Of a DNA stretch of 64,000 nt, positions 36,676-45,922 are shown one piece after another (the first letter of the stretch is position 1; each line of letters starts with the position of its first letter). A program made the position numbers and the translations under genes. Origin of the DNA: Clostridium sp. AT4 (GTDB taxonomy: Bacteria > Bacillota > Clostridia > Lachnospirales > Lachnospiraceae); the NCBI RefSeq assembly GCF_001517625.2, contig NZ_LN999828.1:636303-700302 (forward strand), written 5' to 3'. The notes beneath the pieces were generated by a model, which saw only the letters and a program-made list of their open reading frames with translations, was not told the DNA's origin and searched no databases.

Positions 36676-39036
36676 ATGAGTATTTATGATACATTAAATC
36701 CCATGCAGAAGGAGGCAGTGCTTCACACCGAAGGTCCTCTCCTTATTCTGGCGGGAGCCGGATCGGGGAAGACCCGGGTACTGACCCACCGGATTGCATA
36801 CCTGATCGAGGAAAAAGAGGTCAATCCCTGGAATATCCTGGCTATTACCTTTACGAATAAGGCAGCGGGAGAGATGCGGGAGCGAGTGGATTCTCTGGTG
36901 GGCTTTGGAGCGGAAAACATCTGGGTCAGCACCTTTCATTCTACCTGTGTGAGGATTCTGCGGCGCTATATTGAACATCTGGGATATACCACCAGCTTTT
37001 CCATCTATGACAGCGACGACCAGAAGACGCTGATGAAGCAGGTGTTTAAGACGCTGGATATTGATACAAAGCAGTATAAGGAACGTTCGGTACTGGGAAT
37101 TATTTCCTCTGTCAAGGACAAGCTGATCTCTCCGGAGGAATTTCTTCTGAATGCAGGACAGGATTTCCGCCAGAAAAAGGTAGGGGAGATCTACAGGGAA
37201 TATCAGAATCAGCTGAAAAAGAACAATGCTCTGGATTTTGATGATCTGATTGTAAAAACAGTGGAGTTATTTCAAAATGACAGCCAGATTCTGGATTACT
37301 ACCAGGAACGGTTCCGATATATTATGGTAGATGAGTATCAGGATACCAATACGGCTCAGTTTAAGCTGATCAGCCTTCTGGCATCCAAATATGGGAATCT
37401 GTGTGTGGTAGGTGATGATGACCAGTCCATTTACCGGTTCAGAGGGGCGGATATTGAAAATATTTTAAGCTTTGAGCAGACATTTCCCGGCGCCAGAGTG
37501 ATTAAGCTGGAGCAGAATTACCGGTCTACCCAGAATATTCTGGATGCGGCTAACGGTGTGATCCGCCACAACAGAGGAAGAAAGGAAAAATCCCTGTGGA
37601 CAGCCAACGGAACAGGAGATGAGATCCTGTTTAAACAGTTTGATGATGCAAGGGATGAGGCGGATTATATTGCCCGTCAGATCAGAGACAGTGAGTTTTC
37701 CTATCAGGATCAGGCGGTACTTTACCGTACCAATGCCCAGTCCCGTCTGTTAGAGGAGCGGTGTATTTTTTACAATGTGCCATACCGGCTGGTGGGAGGC
37801 GTGAATTTCTACCAGAGAAAGGAAATCAAGGATATTCTGGCTTATTTAAAGACTGTTGCCAATGGTGTAGACGATCTTTCCGTTCTGAGAATTATTAATG
37901 TGCCGAAGAGAGGAATTGGAGCAACATCCATGGGAAGGGTGACGATGTTTGCCTCAGAACATGGCATGAGCCTTTACAGTGCTCTTAGGGAAGCGAGAAT
38001 GGTGCCGGGGCTTGGAAAAGCAGTTGAGAAAATCGGTCGTTTTATTTCTCAGATGGAGTGCTTTCGGGCAATGGCCCAGTCGGAAGAATATTCCATTCAG
38101 GATCTGATTGAGGCGATTCTGGAGGAAACGGGATATGAGGAGGAGTTAAAGGCAGAGGGTGAGATTGAAGCGGAGACCCGTATGGAAAACATCCAGGAGC
38201 TGATCAATAAGGCAGCCGCCTATGAGGAGGATTCACAGCATCCTTCTCTGGATGAATTTTTAGAGCAGGTAGCGCTGGTGGCTGACATTGATAACGTAGA
38301 TTCCTCAGAAGACAGGGTAACGCTTATGACCCTTCACAGCGCCAAGGGACTGGAGTTTCCCAAAGTATATCTGGCAGGTATGGAGGATGGGCTGTTTCCG
38401 GGAATGATGGCCGTTTCTTCGGATGACCCCACGGATATGGAGGAAGAGCGGAGGCTGTGCTATGTGGGGATTACCAGAGCCAAAAAGGAGCTTGTGATTA
38501 CTGCGGCCAGAAAGCGGATGACCCACGGAGAAACGCGCTACTGTAAACCCAGCCGTTTTGTGGAGGAAATCCCGGCAGAGCTTCTTAAGGAGGAGAGGCT
38601 GGAGCCGGTGCTTGGAAGTGCGAGAGGGGCAGATAGTTTTGGCGGAGCGTCAGGACGATTTGGAGCTGGAGAAGAGGGACTTCCCTGGAATCAGCCGGGA
38701 AGCGGCACGGTAAGCACCTTTGGAAAGGGGTACAATGCCTATGCTTCAAAAACGGCAGGTTTTGGAACGGCAAATGCGGGCTTTAAAGGTGGTAAAGGCG
38801 GCCTTGGCAGCGGTCAGAGCTTTGGGACGAACCCCGGCTTTGGAAAGTCATTTACAGTTCAAAAGGAAGCGTCACTGGATTATAAAGAGGGCGACCGGGT
38901 TCACCACGACCGGTTCGGAGACGGCACAGTAAAGGAAATTGTGGACGGAGCTAGAGATTACGAGGTGACAGTAGAATTTGATACAGGTGGTCAGAGAAAA
39001 ATGATGGCCTGCTTTGCAAAGCTGAAAAAAATATAA
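36676..39036 (+). CDS. pcrA: ATP-dependent DNA helicase PcrA/UvrD
   Basis: A 786-residue superfamily 1A helicase that unwinds DNA 3' to 5' in repair and replication. Motifs in order: Walker A LAGAGSGKTRV (near 26), Ia ITFTNKAAGEM, II VDEYQDTN, III VGDDDQSIYRFRGA, IV LEQNYRS, V TLMTLHSAKGLEF and VI CYVGITRAKKEL. A flexible linker rich in Phe-Gly and Gly (about 640-735) joins the core to a C-terminal Tudor-like tail (YKEGDRVHHDRFGDG) that contacts RNA polymerase in relatives. Confidence 0.94.
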   Translation: MSIYDTLNPMQKEAVLHTEGPLLILAGAGSGKTRVLTHRIAYLIEEKEVNPWNILAITFTNKAAGEMRERVDSLVGFGAENIWVSTFHSTCVRILRRYIEHLGYTTSFSIYDSDDQKTLMKQVFKTLDIDTKQYKERSVLGIISSVKDKLISPEEFLLNAGQDFRQKKVGEIYREYQNQLKKNNALDFDDLIVKTVELFQNDSQILDYYQERFRYIMVDEYQDTNTAQFKLISLLASKYGNLCVVGDDDQSIYRFRGADIENILSFEQTFPGARVIKLEQNYRSTQNILDAANGVIRHNRGRKEKSLWTANGTGDEILFKQFDDARDEADYIARQIRDSEFSYQDQAVLYRTNAQSRLLEERCIFYNVPYRLVGGVNFYQRKEIKDILAYLKTVANGVDDLSVLRIINVPKRGIGATSMGRVTMFASEHGMSLYSALREARMVPGLGKAVEKIGRFISQMECFRAMAQSEEYSIQDLIEAILEETGYEEELKAEGEIEAETRMENIQELINKAAAYEEDSQHPSLDEFLEQVALVADIDNVDSSEDRVTLMTLHSAKGLEFPKVYLAGMEDGLFPGMMAVSSDDPTDMEEERRLCYVGITRAKKELVITAARKRMTHGETRYCKPSRFVEEIPAELLKEERLEPVLGSARGADSFGGASGRFGAGEEGLPWNQPGSGTVSTFGKGYNAYASKTAGFGTANAGFKGGKGGLGSGQSFGTNPGFGKSFTVQKEASLDYKEGDRVHHDRFGDGTVKEIVDGARDYEVTVEFDTGGQRKMMACFAKLKKI

Positions 39037-39212
39037 ATGTTCAGATATCTGGCAGAAAATTGGAAAAACTGAAAAGAAATGGGATAGTAAAAACAATGAT
39101 TCCATGCTATAATAAGTTATAGCGAAGCGCCGGGCAGCTAAAATGGGGTTGCGTGCGGATGAACCGTTCCAAATCCCGGCTTCCCGTTATTGCAAGAAAG
39201 GACGGATATGCC

Positions 39213-39554
39213 ATGAATCGTTTTGACAGAGACAGACTGGATGCCATGGGAAAAGAAGCATTAAGCCGTGTAGAGGAGCTGATGAATACCAGCCGGATCA
39301 ACGAACTGATGCACAAAAGAGAAGAGGATGAAAAAAAGAGAAACTGCATTCTCTGGATTCTGGCTATTATCGGAGCTGTAGCTGCCGTAGCCGGTATTGC
39401 CTATGCCGTATACCGTTTCTTTACACCTGATTATCTGGAAGATTTTGAGGATGATTTCGACGACGATTTCGACGATGATTTCTTCGAGGATGAGGAGTCT
39501 GTAAAGAAGGCAGAGGAAAAGAAGGAAGAAAAAGAAGAGGATCAGGAAGCATAA
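39213..39554 (+). CDS. Small membrane protein with acidic tail
   Basis: About 113 residues from ATG 39213, which has AAAGGA 11 nt upstream; in-frame starts at 39153 (GTG) and 39159 (ATG) are also possible. Lysine/glutamate-rich helix, one membrane segment (CILWILAIIGAVAAVAGIAY), then a tail of almost only Asp, Glu, Phe and Lys. I do not recognise a family beyond this layout. It lies between pcrA and rlmD. Confidence 0.65.
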   Translation: MNRFDRDRLDAMGKEALSRVEELMNTSRINELMHKREEDEKKRNCILWILAIIGAVAAVAGIAYAVYRFFTPDYLEDFEDDFDDDFDDDFFEDEESVKKAEEKKEEKEEDQEA

Positions 39555-39660
39555 TTATCCTCCAAACAGCGCGTAACAGCCGGGAACAAAAGGCGAAAAG
39601 AGCCGGATCCGTTTCCGGCTGTTTCTTTGAAACAGACATAAGAAGTAAGGAGTAAACGTA

Positions 39661-41064
39661 TTGAAAAAGGGAGATATCTGCGAAGCAGTTGTAGAAAAAA
39701 TTGATTTTCCAAATAAAGGGATTCTTCATGTGGATGGAGAGCGGGTCATTGTAAAGAATGCAGTTCCCGGTCAGAAGGTTCGTTTTGTGATCAATAAAAA
39801 AAGAAAGGGAAAGTGTGAAGGCCGCCTGCTGGAGGTGGTGGGGCACTCACCGATTGAGCAGCCGGATAGGGCCTGTCCCCATGGCGGCATCTGCGGCGGC
39901 TGCCTGTATCAGGGGCTTCCCTATGAGGAGCAGCTAAAGATTAAGGGAGAGCAGGTAAAGGGGCTGATTGATGAGGTCTGTGATTCCTACGAATTTCAGG
40001 GAATTAAGGGAAGTCCCATATACGAAGGCTACCGCAACAAGATGGAATTTTCCTTTGGGGATGAGTATAAGGATGGGCCTCTGGCTCTTGGAATGCACCG
40101 CAGAGGAAGCTTTTATGATATTGTGACTACACCAGAGTGTCGAATCGTACATCCTGATTTCTGCAAGATTCTGGAGGCGACTCTGGAATATTTTTCTAGT
40201 CGAAAGATCGGATATTACAGAAAGCTGCAGCATACAGGCTATCTGCGTCATCTGCTGGTGCGCAGGGCTGTAAAAACAGGAGAAATCCTTACCGCTCTTG
40301 TAACCTCAGGCCAGACAGAGGTTTTTGCCGGGGATACTCAGGGAGACGGACGGGCTCAGGAGCAGGAACTGTTAAAGGGATGGATGGAGGCGCTTAAGGA
40401 ACTGCCTTTAGAGGGAAGCTTTGCAGGGATTCTCCATATCCGCAATGACAGTCTGGCAGATGTGGTTCAGAGCGATGAAACACAGGTACTTTATGGAAAG
40501 GACTATTTTTATGAGGAGCTTTTGGGCCTTACCTTCCGCATCAGCCCCTTTTCCTTCTTCCAGACCAACTCACTGGGGGCCGAGGTGCTCTATGAAACAG
40601 CCAGAAGCTACATAGGGGAGACAAAGGACAAGGTAGTATTTGACCTCTACAGCGGAACCGGAACCATTGCTCAGATCACATCACCGGTGGCTGACAAGGT
40701 AGTAGGTGTGGAGATCGTGGAGGAGGCAGTGGAAGCTGCCAGAAAAAATGCGGCGTTCAATGGTCTGGAAAACTGTGAATTTATTGCAGGAGACGTATTA
40801 AAGGTTATTGATGAACTTACCGACCGCCCGGATATTATTATCCTGGATCCGCCAAGAGATGGCATTCACCCAAAGGCTATTGGAAAGATCATTGAATTTG
40901 GGGTGGATCGGATGGTTTATATCAGCTGCAAGCCTACCAGCCTGGCCAGAGATCTGGTGCCTCTTCAGGAGGGCGGATATAAGGTTGAAAAGGTGTGCTG
41001 CGTGGATATGTTTCCATTTACGAGCGGGATAGAAACTGTGTGCCTCCTTTCCCACGTAAAATAA
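39661..41064 (+). CDS. rlmD: 23S rRNA (uracil-5-)-methyltransferase RlmD/RlmCD type
   Basis: A 467-residue RumA-family enzyme that methylates C5 of uridine in 23S rRNA. It has an N-terminal TRAM domain (about 1-60), the 4Fe-4S cysteines in RACPHGGICGGCLYQG (near 70), the SAM motif FDLYSGTGTIAQ and the catalytic nucleophile region LDPPRDGIHPKA then YISCKPTSLARD. The start is TTG, supported by AAGGAG about 10 nt upstream. A strong terminator follows. Confidence 0.9.
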   Translation: MKKGDICEAVVEKIDFPNKGILHVDGERVIVKNAVPGQKVRFVINKKRKGKCEGRLLEVVGHSPIEQPDRACPHGGICGGCLYQGLPYEEQLKIKGEQVKGLIDEVCDSYEFQGIKGSPIYEGYRNKMEFSFGDEYKDGPLALGMHRRGSFYDIVTTPECRIVHPDFCKILEATLEYFSSRKIGYYRKLQHTGYLRHLLVRRAVKTGEILTALVTSGQTEVFAGDTQGDGRAQEQELLKGWMEALKELPLEGSFAGILHIRNDSLADVVQSDETQVLYGKDYFYEELLGLTFRISPFSFFQTNSLGAEVLYETARSYIGETKDKVVFDLYSGTGTIAQITSPVADKVVGVEIVEEAVEAARKNAAFNGLENCEFIAGDVLKVIDELTDRPDIIILDPPRDGIHPKAIGKIIEFGVDRMVYISCKPTSLARDLVPLQEGGYKVEKVCCVDMFPFTSGIETVCLLSHVK

Positions 41065-41105
41065 GTGTTTACAGGGAAAGCTGCAATACATAATTGTCGA
41101 TTTGT

Positions 41106-41157
41106 CAACCATTTGTCAACCCTTTTTTGAGCGGTTGACAAATGGTTGCTGTTTTTT
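41106..41157 (+). terminator. Terminator after rlmD
   Basis: A perfect 16-bp stem (41106-41121 with 41133-41148) followed by a T6 run. Confidence 0.85.
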
Positions 41158-41186
41158 AAAAGTGAACTGTTTTGTCTGATCTTACA

Positions 41187-41267
41187 TTAGCCTGAATTAT
41201 TCACGATTTTGCCACGAATGTGGCTTTCAGCCACTTCACGCGGCATAGCCGTGAATAATCTAGGTTA
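41187..41267. repeat. Hairpin-forming inverted repeat element
   Basis: Outer arms ATTATTCACG (41196-41205) and CGTGAATAAT (41250-41259) match perfectly and extend imperfectly to TTAGCCT / AGGTTAA. The interior has GTGGC / GCCAC stems. The size and nested pairing suggest a MITE- or REP-like dispersed repeat at the left edge of the accessory patch. Confidence 0.5.
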
Positions 41268-41325
41268 AATGAGCAATCTCGTCATCGGAAGAGAATTGTT
41301 TAATATTCATAGCTTCTGCTTCCGA

Positions 41326-42624
41326 TTATATTTGAGTAATCTGGTCTATCGCATACAGTGGCAGATTAACGAGCCATTCTTCTTTTTTGTAGTCCGCCAT
41401 AGATGTACGAACAGAAACTTCGGGAGAGAATTTTTCTTGATAAGTCTTAAGGCTCTTAGCTCTGAGATTTACTTCTGCCTTTACTTCCACAGGAATGATT
41501 AGTTCACCTGTATCAACAACAAAGTCAACCTCACAGGAACCTCTGTCATTGGTGTAGTAATAAACATCCAAATCCGGAATGGTTTTTAACTGCTGGCAAA
41601 CGTACTGTTCTGTGAGAGCACCTTTGAACTCTATAAAAAGATCGTTGCCGTCGAGCAAGGTGCGCTGACGCAGCCCAGCCATGCAGCCAAGGAGTCCAAC
41701 ATCTACCACAAATAGTTTAAATGCTTTCAAGTCCTTATATGCTCTCAAGGGGATACCTGCTGCATTGGCACGGCTAACCTTATGAACAAGACCGCAATCG
41801 CTGAGCCACATAATTGCGGTTTCGTAGTCTTTTGCACGAGCTCCCTCGCGAACAAGACCATAGATAAACTTTTTGTTTTCTTTCGCTAACTGAGAAGGAA
41901 TGCTGTTCCACAACATGCGCAGCCTTGGAACGATTTCATTGGGAGCATGCTTGGAAAAATCCTGTTCGTAGGCGGCAAGGATTCGTTTTTGAATATCACG
42001 AACCTCGTTGAAATCTTTATTCTCTGCGAAACTTTGTACTGCTTCGGGCATTCCGCCAACGAAGTAATAGTGCTTCAAAGCATCAATATATGTCTGTTTG
42101 AAGCTCGTAATCATCTGGAAGTCTCTCTTATCAAGCAATTCAGCAAAACGTTCTTTATCGATTGCCATCAGAAATTCCTTGAAAGAAAGGGGATACAACT
42201 TTAAGAAATCCACTTTGCCAACAGGGAAAGATGTGCCTTGATGCAAAGCGATACCGAGCAAAGAACCGGCACATACAATATGGTATTGTGGAGCATTCTC
42301 ATAAAAATACTTAAGAGATGCCAACGCTCTTGGGACTTCCTGCACTTCATCGAAAATCAGCAAAGAATGGTCGGGATCGATTTTACGACCAACATACAGT
42401 TCCAATCCCATGATCAAACGCTCTGTATCCAGATCAGAAGCAAACAGTTCTGCCATTCTGGAATTGGAGTCAAAATTGATATATACGGTATCCGCATATG
42501 CCTGTCGGCCAAACTCTTTCATAAGCCAGGTCTTACCGACTTGACGTGCCCCTTCGATAATCAAAGGCTTACGACGTTTGCTTTGTTTCCATTTTAATAG
42601 CTTTTCAATAGCAATTCGGTACAT
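41326..42624 (-). CDS. AAA_14 / DUF4143 ATPase
   Basis: A 432-residue P-loop ATPase of the widespread AAA_14-DUF4143 type. Walker A is EGARQVGKTWLMKEF (near 27), Walker B LLIFDEVQEVP, sensor motif CAGSLLG; the DUF4143 part ends in a PD-(D/E)XK-like segment (CEVDFVVDTGELIIPVEVKA). The cellular role of the family is not settled; many copies sit alone in genomic islands, as here. Start ATG 42624 has GGAGG upstream; the frame extends 9 codons more. Confidence 0.85.
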   Translation of the reverse strand: MYRIAIEKLLKWKQSKRRKPLIIEGARQVGKTWLMKEFGRQAYADTVYINFDSNSRMAELFASDLDTERLIMGLELYVGRKIDPDHSLLIFDEVQEVPRALASLKYFYENAPQYHIVCAGSLLGIALHQGTSFPVGKVDFLKLYPLSFKEFLMAIDKERFAELLDKRDFQMITSFKQTYIDALKHYYFVGGMPEAVQSFAENKDFNEVRDIQKRILAAYEQDFSKHAPNEIVPRLRMLWNSIPSQLAKENKKFIYGLVREGARAKDYETAIMWLSDCGLVHKVSRANAAGIPLRAYKDLKAFKLFVVDVGLLGCMAGLRQRTLLDGNDLFIEFKGALTEQYVCQQLKTIPDLDVYYYTNDRGSCEVDFVVDTGELIIPVEVKAEVNLRAKSLKTYQEKFSPEVSVRTSMADYKKEEWLVNLPLYAIDQITQI

Positions 42625-42710
42625 ATACACACCTCCGTCCTTATAATGCAAATATAGTATAACGCATAATTACAAAAATTACAATGAGTTTTGTTGAAAT
42701 AATTACATTT

Positions 42711-43037
42711 TTACAGCGAATAAAGCAAAAATTTCGATTTTTTCATAGCATAAGAAATCAAGCGTTGGCCAGCCAACTTACGGATACTGTTCATGGCTCT
42801 ATCCTATGCCATCTAATTTTGTTGCTTCATTCCTTTTGTCACGCCCTCAGCCGCTTTTATTTACTCGATGATAAGGTTCAAGCGGATACTTGCTTGTTCG
42901 TTCAAATCAGCCAAATACGTCCACAATTCGCCGCTAAGGTATAGATTATTAAAGCAGATAGGATTGCTCTCCTTGATGTAATCTCTGTTCATATGTTCCC
43001 ACCGATCAATAGGTTTGTTTTTATTGGGCAAACTGAA
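42711..43037 (-). pseudogene. tnpV: tnpV remnant
   Basis: On the minus strand one frame reads as a TnpV-like transposon protein (MNRDYIKESNP from 42992, then LYLSGELWTYLADLNEQASI, KAAEGVTKGM, DRAMNSIRKLAGQRL) but is cut by three in-frame stops. The frame stays intact otherwise, so it decayed by point mutation. TnpV usually rides on conjugative or mobilisable transposons of gut Clostridia. Confidence 0.65.
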
Positions 43038-43040
43038 TTA

Positions 43041-43323
43041 AAGAGGAAGAAAATTGCAATTTTATTTTCAGATATTTTGTGTAGAATGTAAATGGAGAGA
43101 TTTATTACTGGCTGATTTATTATACATTTCTTTTATCGCAGCAGCTTCGCAATACAGAAGAAATAATTGACTCAAACTTCGCACTTGAATAAGTGCGTAT
43201 GTACCTTGAAAATTTAATAATAACTGGCATAAAAATAGCATGAATACTGTCTGGTTTGGTATAATTGAGTTGCTCAAAAACAATTATAGCATCCCAAAAT
43301 AATACTGCACCCACTTGACAAAG
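43041..43323. other. A/T-rich non-coding stretch, element remnant
   Basis: No gene is supported. It holds a CGCACTT / AAGTGCG hairpin (43180-43197) followed by GTACCTTGAAAATTTAATAA, a type of sequence I associate with conjugative-transposon leaders. Probably debris of the element that carried tnpV. Confidence 0.4.
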
Positions 43324-43408
43324 TGATGGTGTATAAATAAAGTTGACACCCTATTCTCAAGGATTTTGATATATAATCATAATCAATACGAGAACAGGAG
43401 AAAAACCT

Positions 43409-43750
43409 ATGGCACAGAATCAAAAATCTTATGACAATGAATTTAAAGCACAGGCGGTAAAGCTTGCCCAGGAAATCGGCGGTCATAAAGCTGCTCAGGA
43501 ATTAGGGATTCCAAAGGGTACTATGTACACTTGGATAAAAGCCTTCAAAGAGGGGCGTCTCAGTGCAAATGAAGCAGTTCATACGCCCAAGAATGCTTTA
43601 TCCCTCAACGATGAGCTTATTGAACTCAGAAAGCGTGTAAAAGAGCAGGATAAGGAAATTCGTCGCTTAAAAGAAGAAAACGAATTCCTTGAGCAAGCAA
43701 GTGCTTTTTTCGCAGCCAGCCGTCGGAAGTCAGCAAAAAACAGAGATTAA
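43409..43750 (+). CDS. IS3-family transposase OrfA
   Basis: A 113-residue DNA-binding protein: an HTH (AAQELGIPKGTMYTWIKAF) followed by a leucine-zipper coiled coil (ELIELRKRVKEQDKEIRRLK, ENEFLEQA). A slippery heptamer A AAA AAC (43735-43741) lies in frame just before its stop, where a -1 shift would fuse it to OrfB. Its stop overlaps the OrfB ATG by one base. AACAGGAG precedes the start. Confidence 0.88.
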   Translation: MAQNQKSYDNEFKAQAVKLAQEIGGHKAAQELGIPKGTMYTWIKAFKEGRLSANEAVHTPKNALSLNDELIELRKRVKEQDKEIRRLKEENEFLEQASAFFAASRRKSAKNRD

Positions 43751-44655
43751 TGTTTATTGCAATCAAAACGGATGACGGCCGGATTAAGGGTAAAATTTCT
43801 TTTTATTGCAAAGTGCTTCATGTTTCAAGGCAGGCATTCAACAAATTCCTAAAAGCAAAAGATACCCCTTGGAAATATCAGGCACTGGCAGATGCAATGC
43901 TTGATATTTGCAGCGAAGATGAATGCAATGACACTTATGGAAGAATCCGTATGTATCAGGCCTTACAGCTCAAACAGCTTGAGGGAGTACATATTCCCGG
44001 TGAGAGAACTGTTTATCGTGTCATGGCAGAAATTGGTCTTAATCATAAACCAAAACGTAAGCCGAATGGTATTACCAAAGCTGATAGAGAAGCCAGTAAA
44101 TCCGACGATTTAATCAAGCGTGACTTCGCTGCTGAAAAGCCCCTTGAAAAGTGCATGACCGATATGACTGAAATAAAGGCTTCTGACGGGAAGCTCTATG
44201 TTTCAGCTATCTTTGACTGCTATGATTTAGCAGTATTGGGACTTGCTATGGATACAAATATGAGAGCTACCCTATGCGAACAAACCTTAGAGAATGCTTG
44301 CAAAGCTTACCCGATGCTCCGTGGAGCTATTCTTCACAGTGACAGGGGAACCCAGTATACCAGTGAGCTATATCGTAAAGCTATCAACAGATATGGCATT
44401 GTTCAAAGCATGAACAGTGCCGGTGGCAGATGCCATGATAATGCCAGATGCGAAAGTATGTGGGCACGCTTCAAAGAGGAATTACTTTATGGTCGTTACG
44501 ATCCTACCTCAATGACCGTAGAGCAGTTAAAGACGCTCATCTGGAGATACTTCATCAGCTACTGGAATAATCGGAGGATCTGCTCTGCTAATGGTGGACT
44601 ACCTCCAATGGTTAAGCGACAACAATACTATGCTTCGCTACAGGAGGCAGCATAA
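43750..44655 (+). CDS. IS3-family transposase OrfB (DDE catalytic part)
   Basis: A 301-residue integrase-fold protein with the HTH_21-like part, and the rve core. The three acidic residues are in CMTDMTEI, HSDRGTQYTS and ARCESMWARFKEE. It is intact and lies in the frame reached from OrfA by a -1 shift, so the element may still move. Confidence 0.88.
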   Translation: MFIAIKTDDGRIKGKISFYCKVLHVSRQAFNKFLKAKDTPWKYQALADAMLDICSEDECNDTYGRIRMYQALQLKQLEGVHIPGERTVYRVMAEIGLNHKPKRKPNGITKADREASKSDDLIKRDFAAEKPLEKCMTDMTEIKASDGKLYVSAIFDCYDLAVLGLAMDTNMRATLCEQTLENACKAYPMLRGAILHSDRGTQYTSELYRKAINRYGIVQSMNSAGGRCHDNARCESMWARFKEELLYGRYDPTSMTVEQLKTLIWRYFISYWNNRRICSANGGLPPMVKRQQYYASLQEAA

Positions 44656-44703
44656 GGTCGAACATTCTTGAGAAAAAAGTGTAAACCAATATTGACAATA
44701 TCA

Positions 44704-44950
44704 CTATTATGATGACTATGGCATTTTGACTGTAAACATTTATAATTTCCTTCTTGATCCGCAGATTCTCGAAAAATAAACGATGTATGTAAAAGTATTT
44801 TCTACAGCAGTCTTGCACTACGGTGCGTGGCTGCGTTTCTTTTTCGTTCAATTTCCACTCAATCCATACTCAATGAGTTTTATGCTTCTTTCGGCAGAAT
44901 GAAATTGCAATGAAAACAGTACCAAATCAAAAAATACGGTGCCAATCCAA
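44704..44950. other. Non-coding stretch between IS and Rhs fragment
   Basis: No supported gene. The sequence changes abruptly to Rhs coding sequence near 44951, which suggests a recombination junction. Confidence 0.4.
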
Positions 44951-45635
44951 GATGACCTGTGCATCCATACCGGAAAGAACCCGTGGCAGAACCAGAACCC
45001 GGAGTGGGAGACTACGGAGCGGAACTTCATTTATGATGACAACGGGCAGCTTATAAAGTGCACGGAGAGCAGGGGGGGTTGACAAGGGCACCTATACCTA
45101 TGAGTATGACGAGGCCGGGAACCGCACCTTCGCAAAGAAAGAGAAGCTTTACAGCTATCTGGAGTCCTGGCAGATCCGGTATATTGGTGATAAAGAAGTT
45201 AGTTTTGGACATGGTGGAAAGCATCTTGAAGGAACCGGTTTATCTGCTAATGAGGCAAATCAGGCTATCGCAAAAGATGTTGTTACGAAAAAGAAAACAC
45301 TGACGATGGAGCAGATTTTGGTTTTGCTGGAGAAAAGCAGAGATACTCCGATCTATATGCAGGTACTCTTTGGAGTTTTTATGGGACTTCGCAGATCCGA
45401 AATCAATGGCGTAAAATATTCGGATATTGATTATATTAACCGTATCTTAAAAGTGAAACGACAGGTAGGAAGAGATGTTTATGCTGACAACAGAGAGATC
45501 ATAGCGAATGGAGTACCAGAAATAGAGGAGTATATGAACATGGTATTTCCAGATATGGAAGAAAATGAGCTATTTAAAAACGAACTGTTAGAGATTGTGG
45601 TGGATGTAACAGGATTCCTTCCAGAGACTGCGTAA
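44951..45635 (+). pseudogene. Rhs/YD toxin fragment fused to truncated tyrosine recombinase
   Basis: 44951-45078 encodes Rhs-type sequence (FIYDDNGQLIKC). A G7 run (45072-45078) shifts the frame by one base; beyond it the match resumes (TYTYEYDEAGNRTFAKKEK, then SFGHGGKHLEGTGLS, like the tip of a polymorphic toxin). The same frame then runs without a stop into phage-integrase sequence (LTMEQILVLLEKSRDTPIYM, GLRRSEINGVKYSDIDYINR) with the first catalytic Arg only, and ends at 45635. No start codon is usable before 45306. Both genes are truncated, so this is a deletion scar. Confidence 0.65.
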
Positions 45636-45643
45636 AAGCAAAA

Positions 45644-45655
45644 GAACAGATGTTC
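45644..45655. promoter_or_regulatory. LexA/DinR-like box
   Basis: GAAC-AGAT-GTTC, a perfect core of the Gram-positive SOS operator. It lies 340 bp before uvrB, close to a TATAGT box at 45687-45692. SOS control of uvrB is known in Firmicutes; the long leader is unusual. Confidence 0.5.
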
Positions 45656-45874
45656 ACTGCTTCTGTACTTTTGAAAGAACTTGTGATATAGTAGACGCAA
45701 AGAGTCTACTGTCAATGGCAGTCGCCAAATGCCTGCAAGCAGTCACTTGGCTCGTTGTTTTGTGGTATACGAAAGTACAATGTCTGAGTCCTTTTTATAT
45801 GGTTTGTTCCTGTTTCGTCCATATAGAATTACATGGGTACGGCAGGTTGTAAAAAAAGCAAATTGTGAACAAAA

Positions 45875-45922
45875 TTCGTCGTGGGCCTATTTTGCCGCAA
45901 TCTGAGAAAGCGCCACGACGAA
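45875..45922. repeat. Inverted repeat before uvrB
   Basis: Perfect 10-bp arms TTCGTCGTGG (45875-45884) and CCACGACGAA (45913-45922) around a 28-nt interior. The stretch 45636-45994 has no gene; this repeat, the LexA-like box and a small TAGAC/GTCTA stem near 45692-45708 are what I see in it. Confidence 0.5.

Larger units (their letters stand above)
43324..44703 (+). mobile_element. IS3-family insertion sequence
   Basis: About 1380 bp. The imperfect ends (TGAT... at 43324 and its inverted match ending at 44703) agree over roughly 40 bp, best in GTT.ACAC and TTCTCAAG. It carries orfA and orfB. No target-site duplication is visible at these ends, so the exact borders are uncertain by several bases. 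Confidence 0.75.
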
